A stretch of 64,000 nt of DNA from the NCBI RefSeq assembly GCF_001428505.1, contig NZ_LMHU01000007.1:415028-479027 (forward strand), in the 5' to 3' direction. The notes below the pieces were generated by a model. The model made no database searches and was not told where the DNA came from. It saw only the letters and a program-made list of their open reading frames with translations. Of the stretch, positions 56,946 to 64,000 are shown piece after piece. The first letter of the stretch is position 1; each line of letters begins with the position of its first letter. The position numbers and the translations under genes were made by a program. This DNA comes from Terrabacter sp. Root181. Its GTDB lineage: Bacteria; Actinomycetota; Actinomycetes; Actinomycetales; Dermatophilaceae.

Positions 56946-59900
56946 CGCTTGACCACGAGGATCGTCGCCGGGTGGTTGTCGCCGACGACGACGTCGGTCG
57001 GTGTGCCCGGCAGTCCGTCGGGCAGCGCGTGCTCGGGACCGGCGGCCGCGAACTGCGTCGCGAGCGTCTCCCCGACGATGAGGTCGCGGTGGGTCACCGT
57101 GGCCTCGAAGACCTCCGCGCCGCCCTGGACCGTCAGGCTGATGCGGTCGCTGACGTGCAGACCGGTGTCGCGACGGGCCTGCTGGACGGCCCGGACGAGG
57201 TCTCGGGCCAGCCCCTCGGAGGCCAGCTCTGCGGTCACGGTCGTGTCGAGCACGACGAAGCCGCCGGACGGCAACATGGCCGTGGCGCCGGCATCGGCGT
57301 CACCGGCGACGACGGTCTCGAGGGCGTACTCCCCCTCGACGAGTGCGAGCCCGCCCGAGGTGACCGTGCCGTCGGCGTCGACGGACCAGTCGCCGGACTT
57401 GCTGCCCTTGATGGCGTGCTGGACGTCCTTGCCGAGGCGCGGTCCGGCGGCACGGGCGTTGACGGTCAGTCGCTGGCTGACGCCGAAGTCGGACTCGCTC
57501 GCGGTCGCGACGTCGACGAAGGTCAGCGCCTTGACGTTGAGCTCGTCCTGGATGATCGTGCGGAACGGCTCCAGGGTCGCCGGCTCGGGAGCGACCACCG
57601 TCAGCCCGGCCAGCGGCAGGCGGGCGCGCAGCCCCCGGGCCTTGCGCAGGCTCGACCCGGTCGAGCAGATCTCGCGGGCACGGTCCATGGCGACGACGAG
57701 CTCGTGGTCGGCCGGCAGGTCCTGGATCGTCGGGTAGTCGGCGAGGTGCACGGAGCGCTCGCCCGTCAGGCCGCGCCAGATCTCCTCGGTGACGAGGGGC
57801 AGCAGGGGCGCCGTGGCGCGCGTGACGGTCTCGAGCGCGGTCCACAGGGTGTCGAAGGCCGCGAGCGACTCGTCGCTCTCGCCACCCCAGAAGCGGTCGC
57901 GGGACCGGCGGATGTACCAGTTGGTCAGCACGTCGAGGAACCCGCGCATCGTGTCGCATGCCGCGGCGATCTCATAGGCGTCGAGCTGCTCGGTCATGTC
58001 GCCGACGAACTCGCGCAGCTTGGCGAGCAGGTAGCGGTCGAGCACGTCGGACGAGGTCGTCGAGCGCTTCGCCTCGTAGCCCTCGCCGCCGCGCGCCGTG
58101 TTGGCGTAGAGCGAGAAGAACGACCAGGCGCTCCACAGCGGGATCATCACCTGGCGTACGCCGTCGCGGATGCCCTGCTCGGTGACGACGAGGTTGCCGC
58201 CGCGCAGGATCGGGCTGCTCATGAGGAACCAGCGCATCGCGTCGGCGCCGTCGCGGTCGAAGACCTCACGGACGTCGGGGTAGTTGCGCAGCGACTTGCT
58301 CATCTTCTGGCCGTCGGAGCCCAGGACGATGCCGTGGCTGACGCACGTCTTGAAGGCGGGCCGGTCGAAGAGGGCCGTGGCGAGGATGTGCAGGGTGTAG
58401 AACCAGCCGCGCGTCTGGCCGATGTACTCGACGATGAAGTCGCCCGGGAAGTGGTGCTCGAACCAGTCGGCGTTCTCGAAGGGGTAGTGCACCTGGGCGA
58501 AGCTCATCGAGCCGGAGTCGAACCAGACGTCGAGGACGTCCTCGACCCGGCGCATCGTCGAGCGTCCTGACGGGTCGTCGGGGTTCGGCCGCGTCAGGCT
58601 GTCGATGAACGGCCGGTGCAGGTCGGTGACCGCGACGCCGAAGTCACGCTTGAGCTCCTCGAACGAGCCGTAGACGTCGAGACGCGGGAACTCCGGGTTG
58701 TCGGACTTCCACACGGGGATCGGGCTGCCCCAGAAGCGGTTTCGCGAGATGGACCAGTCGCGGGCGTTGGCCAGCCACTTGCCGAACTGGCCGTCCTTGA
58801 TGTGCGAGGGCGTCCACTCGATCTCCTGGTTGAGCTCGAGCATCCGCTCCTTGATCTTCGTGACCTCGACGAACCACGACGAGACCGCCATGTAGATGAG
58901 GGGCTCGCGACAGCGCCAGCAGTGCGGGTAGCTGTGGTCGTAGGTCTCGCGGCGCAGCAGCACCGTGCCGGCCGTGACCGAGCCGGTCTCGCCCTCGCCG
59001 CGGGTCGCCGCCTTGAGGTGGTCGATGATGTGGGCGTTGGCGTCGAAGACGTGCATGCCCTCGTAGTCGGTGACGGGCCAGAGGAACCGGCCGTCGGCCC
59101 CGACGGGCACGACCGGCTCGATGCCGGCAGCGTCGGTGACGATCTTGTCCTCCTCGCCGAAGGCACCGGCCGTGTGGACGAGCCCGGTGCCGTCCTCGGT
59201 GGTGACGAAGTCGGCCGGGAAGACGCGGTGCGCTCGGTCGTGCCCCTCGTAGTAGGAGAAGGGCGGCGTGAACGACCGGCCGAGCAGGTCGCTGCCCGTG
59301 AGCCGCTCGACGACGCGCTCGTCGAGCGTCGCCGGGTCGACGTCGGCGCCGAAGAGGTCCTTCGCGTAGGCCGCGAGGCGGGCCGCGCCGACGACGTAGC
59401 GCTCGGTCGTGCCCGTCACGTCGGACTCGACGACCACGTAGTCGATGTCGGGGCCGACCATGATGCCGAGGTTGGCCGGCAGGGTCCACGGCGTCGTCGT
59501 CCAGACGAGGGCGAGCTCGCCCGTCTCGAGGCGCAGGCCGATGGTGACGGCGGGGTCCTGGCGCATCTTGTAGACGTCGTCGTCCATGCGCAGCTCGTGG
59601 TTGGACAGCGGCGTCTGGTCGTTCCAGCAGTAGGGCAGCACGCGGAAGCCCTCGTAGACGAGGCCCTTGTCGTGCAGCTGCTTGAAGGCCCAGATGACCG
59701 ACTCCATGTAGGAGGGCTCGAGCGTCTTGTAGTCGTGGTCGAAGTCGACCCAGCGAGCCTGTCGGGTCACGTAGTCGCGCCACTCGCCGGTGTACTTGAG
59801 CACCGAGCTGCGGCACGCGTCGTTGAACCGGTCGATGCCGAGCTCGACGATGTCCTGTTTCGTCTTGAGGCCGAGCTGGCGCTGCGCCTCGAGCTCGGCC

Positions 59901-60229
59901 GGCAGGCCGTGGGTGTCCCAGCCGAAGCGGCGCTCGACCCGCTTGCCGCGCATCGTCTGGTAGCGCGGGACGATGTCCTTGACGTAGCCGGTCAGCAGGT
60001 GGCCGTAGTGGGGCAGGCCGTTGGCGAAGGGCGGGCCGTCGTAGAAGACGAACTCGTTGGAGCCGTCGGTGCCCGCGTCGCGGCCCTCGACCGACGCGAT
60101 GAACGTGCCGTCCTCGTCCCAGTACTCGAGGACCCGCTGCTCGATCTCGGGGAAGCGCGGGTTGGACGGGACGCCGCCCGTCGTGGACTGGCCGGCGTCG
60201 TCGTTCGTGGTGACCCTGGGATAGGTCAT
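56942..60229 (-). CDS. ileS: Isoleucyl-tRNA synthetase, type 2 (eukaryote-like)
   Basis: A 1095-aa class I synthetase. The ATP-site motif is HYGH (74-77) in [16 protein letters not shown], the form seen in the type 2, mupirocin-insensitive lineage, and KMSKS lies near residue 640. The large CP1 editing domain is between them and the anticodon-binding domain after. I chose ATG 60229 (MTYPRVTT) with AGGAG 9 bases upstream. An in-frame GTG at 60277, also behind a GGCAGGAG site, would add 16 residues. A T-box leader controls it. GNAT and folC follow by overlaps. Confidence 0.95.
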   Translation of the reverse strand: MTYPRVTTNDDAGQSTTGGVPSNPRFPEIEQRVLEYWDEDGTFIASVEGRDAGTDGSNEFVFYDGPPFANGLPHYGHLLTGYVKDIVPRYQTMRGKRVERRFGWDTHGLPAELEAQRQLGLKTKQDIVELGIDRFNDACRSSVLKYTGEWRDYVTRQARWVDFDHDYKTLEPSYMESVIWAFKQLHDKGLVYEGFRVLPYCWNDQTPLSNHELRMDDDVYKMRQDPAVTIGLRLETGELALVWTTTPWTLPANLGIMVGPDIDYVVVESDVTGTTERYVVGAARLAAYAKDLFGADVDPATLDERVVERLTGSDLLGRSFTPPFSYYEGHDRAHRVFPADFVTTEDGTGLVHTAGAFGEEDKIVTDAAGIEPVVPVGADGRFLWPVTDYEGMHVFDANAHIIDHLKAATRGEGETGSVTAGTVLLRRETYDHSYPHCWRCREPLIYMAVSSWFVEVTKIKERMLELNQEIEWTPSHIKDGQFGKWLANARDWSISRNRFWGSPIPVWKSDNPEFPRLDVYGSFEELKRDFGVAVTDLHRPFIDSLTRPNPDDPSGRSTMRRVEDVLDVWFDSGSMSFAQVHYPFENADWFEHHFPGDFIVEYIGQTRGWFYTLHILATALFDRPAFKTCVSHGIVLGSDGQKMSKSLRNYPDVREVFDRDGADAMRWFLMSSPILRGGNLVVTEQGIRDGVRQVMIPLWSAWSFFSLYANTARGGEGYEAKRSTTSSDVLDRYLLAKLREFVGDMTEQLDAYEIAAACDTMRGFLDVLTNWYIRRSRDRFWGGESDESLAAFDTLWTALETVTRATAPLLPLVTEEIWRGLTGERSVHLADYPTIQDLPADHELVVAMDRAREICSTGSSLRKARGLRARLPLAGLTVVAPEPATLEPFRTIIQDELNVKALTFVDVATASESDFGVSQRLTVNARAAGPRLGKDVQHAIKGSKSGDWSVDADGTVTSGGLALVEGEYALETVVAGDADAGATAMLPSGGFVVLDTTVTAELASEGLARDLVRAVQQARRDTGLHVSDRISLTVQGGAEVFEATVTHRDLIVGETLATQFAAAGPEHALPDGLPGTPTDVVVGDNHPATILVVKR

Positions 60230-60291
60230 GCTCGTGGTCTCCTGCGTTCGCGTCTGTTGGTCGCTCGTCTCTGCCACGAGGACGACGTCTC

Positions 60292-60482
60292 CTGCCGGAG
60301 GCTGCCGCGGTACCACCCCGCTTGCCGCACGTCCCCGCCCGCTCGGGCAGACGGCATACGGCCGCTCTTGTCGAAGGCTGTGACGGGCCCACCCGTCCGG
60401 TTCTAGTAGGGGTCACCCGCCGAGGAGGGTGACCCGGTTCTTCCGGAGGCTCGCCGCTGATACACGGCTCCGACGCCTGTGC
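60292..60482 (-). ncRNA. T-box leader (isoleucine tRNA-sensing riboswitch) of ileS
   Basis: On the minus strand the leader contains the T-box core TGGTACCGCGG (60305-60315), which pairs with the uncharged tRNA acceptor end. A stem with AUC in the specifier loop (60459-60461) reads the isoleucine anticodon. No terminator hairpin is visible. A local CTCC-GGCA-GGAG hairpin next to the T-box covers a ribosome-binding sequence, so control is probably at translation, as in other actinobacterial ileS leaders. Confidence 0.9.
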
Positions 60483-60487
60483 CGACC

Positions 60488-60497
60488 AGTCTAGCCT
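60488..60497. promoter_or_regulatory. Overlapping divergent -10 elements (ileS leader and FAD oxidase)
   Basis: TAGACT on the minus strand (60488-60493) and TAGCCT on the plus strand (60492-60497) share a CTAG core. The plus element is 6 bases from the ATG at 60504; the minus one would start the T-box leader about 7 bases on. One site may therefore fire both ways. Confidence 0.55.
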
Positions 60498-60503
60498 GTC
60501 AGC

Positions 60504-61874
60504 ATGCCCAGCCTGCCCGAGCAGATCGCCCATCGTGAGGTCACCGACGCCGACGTGCGCCGGTCGTACGCACTCGACGCGACGGTCGCCCTCGCTCCCC
60601 CGCCCGACGACTTCACCGTCGTCCGGGCCCGCGACCTGAGCGACGTCGTGGCCGTGCTCGAGCACGCGCAGGCCACCGGCACGGCGGTCGTCCCCCAGGG
60701 GGCCCGCACGTCACGCTCGGGCGGTGCGGTCGCCACCGAGGACTGCATCGTGCTCAACGTCGAGGCGCTCGACGCCGTCCACGAGGTGAACGAGCTCGAG
60801 GGGTATGCCGTCGTCGGCCCCGGCGTCGTCAACGCGGACCTCAAGCGCGCGGCGGCCTCGGCCGGCCTCTTCTACGGCCCCGACCCCGCGTCGTGGGAGA
60901 CGTGCACCATCGGCGGCAACATCGCCACGAACGCCGGCGGCCTGTGCTGCGTCAAGTACGGCGTCACGTCCGACTGGGTCAAGGCCCTGCAGGTCGTGCT
61001 CCCGGGTGGCGAGGTCATGCGCACGGGGCACCGCACCGCCAAGGGCGTCGCCGGCTACGACCTGACCGGCCTCTTCGTCGGATCCGAGGGCACGCTCGGC
61101 GTCGTCACCGAGGCCGTCGTGCGGCTCGAGCCCGCCCCGGACCCGGCCCTGACGGCGCTCGCCGTCTTCGACTCGCTCGACGCCGCGGTCGCCGGGATCG
61201 TCGCCCTGCGTCGCGACCCCCACCGCCCGTGCCTGCTCGAGATCATCGACCGCACGAGCGTCCGGGCCATCCAGGCCTTCGGCGACTTCGGCTTCCCCGA
61301 CGACTGCGCCGCCGTGCTGCTGGTCCAGTCCGACCGCCCCGGCCACGTCGCCGACGACGTCGCGAGGTATGCCGCCCTGCTGGAGTCCGCGGGCGCCACC
61401 GACGTCGCGGTCGCCGACGACGCGCAGGAGTCCGAGGCCCTGCTCGCCGGGCGCCGGGTCATGAGCACCGCGTTCGAGGCCATGGGTGGGCGTCTCGCCG
61501 AGGACATGTGCGTGCCGATCGGCCGTCTCGCGGAGTTCGTTCGCGGCATCGAGGCCATCTCCGAACGCCGGTCGGTGCTCATCCCGGTGAGCGGCCACGG
61601 CGGCGACGGCAACCTCCACCCGTCGATCGTCTACTCCCACGACGACCCCGACAGCCTGGCCCGGGCGTGGGAGGCCTTCGACGACCTCATCCGGCTCGGG
61701 CTCTCGCTCGACGGCACCATCACCGGAGAGCACGGCATCGGCTCGGTCAAGGTGCCGTGGCTCGGCCTCGAGCTCGGCGACGCGGAGCTCGACCGGCAGC
61801 GCCGCCTCAAGGCCGTCTTCGACCCGCTCGGGATCATGAACCCCGGCAAGGTCTTTCCCGCCGCACCCCGTTGA
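60504..61874 (+). CDS. FAD-linked oxidase, GlcD / D-lactate dehydrogenase family
   Basis: A 456-aa flavoprotein oxidising a 2-hydroxy acid such as glycolate or D-lactate. An FAD-binding type 4 domain (PQGARTSRSGG, then IGGNIATNAGGLCCVKYG, GYDLTGLFVGSEGTLG) precedes a C-terminal domain with SGHGGDGNLHPSI metal/substrate residues and GEHGIGSVK. The ATG at 60504 is leaderless, 6 bases after TAGCCT. It is divergent from ileS and ends at its own terminator; no GlcE/GlcF partner is near. Confidence 0.9.
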   Translation: MPSLPEQIAHREVTDADVRRSYALDATVALAPPPDDFTVVRARDLSDVVAVLEHAQATGTAVVPQGARTSRSGGAVATEDCIVLNVEALDAVHEVNELEGYAVVGPGVVNADLKRAAASAGLFYGPDPASWETCTIGGNIATNAGGLCCVKYGVTSDWVKALQVVLPGGEVMRTGHRTAKGVAGYDLTGLFVGSEGTLGVVTEAVVRLEPAPDPALTALAVFDSLDAAVAGIVALRRDPHRPCLLEIIDRTSVRAIQAFGDFGFPDDCAAVLLVQSDRPGHVADDVARYAALLESAGATDVAVADDAQESEALLAGRRVMSTAFEAMGGRLAEDMCVPIGRLAEFVRGIEAISERRSVLIPVSGHGGDGNLHPSIVYSHDDPDSLARAWEAFDDLIRLGLSLDGTITGEHGIGSVKVPWLGLELGDAELDRQRRLKAVFDPLGIMNPGKVFPAAPR

Positions 61875-61880
61875 CCCCTC

Positions 61881-61927
61881 GAGTGCGGTGGATCCCCGGC
61901 ACCTGGCGCCGGTGATCCACCGCACTC
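61881..61927 (+). terminator. Hairpin terminator after the FAD oxidase gene
   Basis: A perfect 14-bp stem (61881-61894 with 61914-61927) and 19-nt loop, 7 bases after the stop, just before the promoter of the peptidase gene. Confidence 0.8.
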
Positions 61928-61944
61928 CCGGGTTAGCGTGGGTG

Positions 61945-62946
61945 ATGGGCATCCGCAGGGCCGGTCTCCTCGCGACCGTCGCGCTTGCGGCGGCGTGCAC
62001 GAGCGGGCCGCCGGCTCCCGGCAGTGACTCAGCGGGGCCGGCCTCCCCGGTCTCCCGGGCTTCCTCTGCCTCGGTGTCCTCCTCGTCCTCGACGTCTCGT
62101 CCGGCCGCGAGCGCTCCGGGGACGCCTGCTCCCCCGTCACGTGCGGACCCCTTCGGCGTCGACACGGTGCTCGGCGGCATACGTGCTCTGGCTTCGATCG
62201 GGCCGCGCGACGCGGCGAGCCCGGCGAGCGAGCGGGCCGCGGCCTACGTCGCGGGTCGGCTGCGCGCCGCCGGCTACCGCGTCACCCTCCAGACCTTCGC
62301 CGTGCCCGCCGGCATCTCGTGGGGCGTGCGGGTCCCGGCCGGCACCAGCGTCGACGTCGTCGCCGACCCTCCCGGCTTCGACCCGACGAAGCCGCACGTC
62401 GTCGTCGGCGCGCACCTCGACACCGTGCCGCAGTCGCCCGGGGCCGAGGACGACGCGTCCGGGCTCATGGTCATGGCCGAGGTCGCCCGGATGACCCGGC
62501 AGCAGCCGGGCGCACTCCCCGTCCGGTTCGTCGCGTTCGGCGCCGAGGAGGCGCGGGGCGGCAACGGCACGTTGTATGCGTTCGGCTCGCGACACTTCGT
62601 CGCCGGGCTGGGTGCGCCCGAGCGGCGAGCGGTCCGCGGCATGGTGGCCCTCGACCGGGTGGGTGTCGCGGCGGCGGCGGTCCCGGTGTGCCACGTCGCC
62701 GGGGCCGACTCCTCGCTCGCGGACGCCGTCCGTCGCGCAGCCGCCCCGGTGGTGCCGACCAGGGGCTGCACCAACAAGGCGAGCGACCACGTGTCGTTCG
62801 TCAGGGCGGGCATCCCGGCCGCCCGGCTCGGCAGCGTGCCGTACGCCGCGTACCACTCGGCGGGCGACGTGCCCTCGGTCGTCGACCGGGGGCAGCTGAC
62901 GCGGTCGGGGGCCGTCCTGTGGGCCTGGATCCGCTCGCCGCGGTGA
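61945..62946 (+). CDS. M28-family metallopeptidase lipoprotein
   Basis: A 333-aa exported zinc aminopeptidase-like protein. The lipobox is LAAAC with Cys18, followed by a ~50-residue Ser/Pro/Ala linker. The M28 domain has zinc ligands in GAHLDTVPQSPGAEDDASG and FGAEEARG, and the final His in KASDHVSF. The ATG at 61945 has TAGCGT 5 bases upstream; a longer frame from 61888 runs through the terminator and is rejected. It is probably anchored to the outer face of the membrane. Confidence 0.88.
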   Translation: MGIRRAGLLATVALAAACTSGPPAPGSDSAGPASPVSRASSASVSSSSSTSRPAASAPGTPAPPSRADPFGVDTVLGGIRALASIGPRDAASPASERAAAYVAGRLRAAGYRVTLQTFAVPAGISWGVRVPAGTSVDVVADPPGFDPTKPHVVVGAHLDTVPQSPGAEDDASGLMVMAEVARMTRQQPGALPVRFVAFGAEEARGGNGTLYAFGSRHFVAGLGAPERRAVRGMVALDRVGVAAAAVPVCHVAGADSSLADAVRRAAAPVVPTRGCTNKASDHVSFVRAGIPAARLGSVPYAAYHSAGDVPSVVDRGQLTRSGAVLWAWIRSPR

Positions 62947-63007
62947 CCCGACGCGCCGCGCGTGGACCGCGGCGGGGGTCCGGTCGGACGTTTGGCAGGA
63001 TGACGTC

Positions 63008-63541
63008 ATGACCGAAGTGGACACGACGGGTGCGTGGCTGAGCCGCGAGGACCTCGACAACGCCCGTGACCGACTGCCCATCCTCTACGTCCACGCGATC
63101 CCGGTCCGCGTCGACGACCGCGGTGTCGTCACCCACGTCGGGCTCCTGCTCCGCGCCGACAGCGACGGAGGCATCGGCCAGGAGGTCGTCGGCGGTCGGG
63201 TGCTCTACCACGAGCGCATCCGCGACGCCCTGATGAGGCACGTCGAGAGCGACCTCGGCCCGATGGCGCTGCCACGGATCCCGCTGTCGCCGCAGCCGTT
63301 CACGGTCGCAGAGTTCTTCCCGACGCCCGGGGTCACGCCCTTCCACGACCCCCGTCAGCACGCGGTGTCACTGGCCTTCGTGGTCGCCGTCATGGGCGAC
63401 TGCCGGCCTCAGCAGGACGCCCTCGACCTGTCGTGGGTGACTCCCGAGGAGGCGGCGTCGCTCGCAGCCCGTGGCGAGATGCCCGGATCGCACGGCGTCC
63501 TCGTCCGACAGGCCCTGGCGCATGTCGGTTTCCCGGTCTAA
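63008..63541 (+). CDS. NUDIX-like / DUF4916 protein
   Basis: A 177-aa protein with a NUDIX-type beta-grasp pattern (PILYVHAIPVRVDDRGVVTHVGLLLRAD; LSPQPFTVAEFFPTP; HAVSLAFVVAVMGDC; LSWVTPEEAA), matching DUF4916. The canonical G-x5-E-x7-REUxEE box is not intact (GGRVLYHERIRDALMRHVESDLG), so hydrolase activity is doubtful. ATG at 63008 lies 6 bases after CAGGAT. It stands alone after the peptidase gene. Confidence 0.7.
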   Translation: MTEVDTTGAWLSREDLDNARDRLPILYVHAIPVRVDDRGVVTHVGLLLRADSDGGIGQEVVGGRVLYHERIRDALMRHVESDLGPMALPRIPLSPQPFTVAEFFPTPGVTPFHDPRQHAVSLAFVVAVMGDCRPQQDALDLSWVTPEEAASLAARGEMPGSHGVLVRQALAHVGFPV

Positions 63542-63817
63542 AGGCTGCTAATTCGCGGGATTGCCTGAAACGCAAGACAGTTCACGACTTGGGTCCGGAC
63601 TTCCCGACCATTTCGGACCGGTTGTGGCGATCTCGGGTATGACTCCTGACACAGGCATACCGTGAAAAGTTGAGCGTTGGTCGACCCTGTGCGGCGACGT
63701 CGTGACACCGGACCTCTCGTGGTTGATGCCTAGTCCCGCGAGCCGCAGTCACACCGCCGGTCGGCGCTCGCCATCCGGCACAGGGGGCCGGGCCAACACC
63801 TGCACATGGAGACACAC
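63542..63817. other. A+T-richer upstream region of the last gene
   Basis: 276 bases, visibly lower in G+C than the surroundings. No open reading frame of note is seen. It contains a small dyad GGTATG/CATACC (63636-63641 with 63656-63661) that includes a GGCATAC word, and no recognisable known riboswitch. It must hold the promoter of the secreted-protein gene. Confidence 0.5.
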
Positions 63818-64000
63818 ATGCACCTTTCATGGTTACTGTCTCGGGGGAAGCCCTCTTCCGGGCAACGCATCACCACATCTCGTCGCAAGGCCACCGTGAT
63901 AGTGGCGTCCGCGGCTCTGGCTTTCTCCGGGGCGCTTTTCCTCGCCCCGTCCGCCCAGGCGGTTCACGAGCTCAACCTCATCGAGCTCGACGGCAATGCG
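63818..64000 (+). CDS. Secreted protein, N-terminal part only
   Basis: The first 61 codons of a gene that continues past the window. A basic N-terminus (KPSSGQRITTSRRK) and a hydrophobic run ending in LAPSAQA form a signal peptide, and the mature chain begins VHELNLIELDGNA, a start seen in large actinobacterial surface or repeat proteins. The ATG at 63818 has GGAG 7 bases upstream; an in-frame ATG at 63806 overlaps that site. Codon use is unlike the neighbours: TTA, ATA, CTT, TCA and TCT all occur within 45 codons. Confidence 0.72.
   Translation, partial: MHLSWLLSRGKPSSGQRITTSRRKATVIVASAALAFSGALFLAPSAQAVHELNLIELDGNA

Noticed and set aside
60230..60316. Starting ileS at 60316
   Set aside because: That frame reads through the T-box core itself, which is an RNA element, not protein.
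63542..63817. Cyclic-di-AMP or other known riboswitch before the last secreted-protein gene
   Set aside because: No conserved core of ydaO, cobalamin, glycine or other common classes could be recognised.

Overview
The window is chromosomal DNA of a high-G+C actinobacterium (about 70% G+C by eye). The best guess is order Micrococcales, something like Intrasporangiaceae. Supporting signs are a DUF3046–recA–recX block, clgR–cinA–pgsA, RNase J–dapA, a SAM-IV riboswitch, a translational-type T-box on ileS, an actinobacterial SOS box and many leaderless starts. There are no rRNA genes, recognisable tRNAs, insertion sequences, prophage genes or CRISPR arrays. The genus is an inference.

Layout. 1-173 is the end of a YceI-like gene. 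272-3201 (minus) is recX, recA, a macrodomain gene and a DUF3046 gene. 3357-4961 is a DUF3352 membrane protein. 5036-10117 (minus) holds an enolase-superfamily (probable dipeptide) epimerase, a beta-lactamase-like serine hydrolase, clgR, cinA, pgsA and rimO. 10146-20072 looks like an accessory insertion between rimO and ftsK: a membrane dipeptidase, a divergent K+-channel-like protein and the complete kdpFABCDE potassium-uptake operon with its sensor and regulator. 20140-23091 is ftsK. A SAM-IV riboswitch (23272-23397) precedes a class-V PLP enzyme. 24914-30433 (minus) is a membrane-anchored phosphatase/nuclease, RNase J, dapA, dfrA, thyA and a small membrane protein. 30531-34541 (minus) is paaABCDE, the phenylacetyl-CoA epoxidase. 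34634-36716 (plus) is a His-rich acetyltransferase, azlC, azlD and a YjbR-like gene. 36786-38473 is trhO and dapB. 38601-40205 is a secreted glycoside-hydrolase-like protein with FG-GAP repeats.

The second half continues with pnp and rpsO, a small stress-type membrane protein, a lipoprotein, dihydrolipoamide dehydrogenase, a DUF3311–sodium/solute symporter pair and a FUSC protein. Then come the cell-elongation cluster (mreB, mreC, mreD, PBP2), ndk, DUF4233, a membrane protein with two L7/L12-like repeats, and folC–GNAT–ileS under a T-box. The window ends with a FAD-linked oxidase, an M28 peptidase lipoprotein, a NUDIX-like gene and the start of a secreted protein.

Conserved housekeeping genes lie almost all on the minus strand. 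The plus-strand genes are mostly accessory. Many operons use 4-bp ATGA/GTGA overlaps, and many first genes appear leaderless, with a -10 hexamer 6-7 nt before the start codon.

The least explained signal is a 7-mer, GGCATAC/GTATGCC. I count 33 exact copies by hand. It occurs in all three reading frames and between genes, is balanced between strands, and brings in codons that are otherwise very rare here (TAT, ATA, GCA). This points to selection on the DNA word itself.
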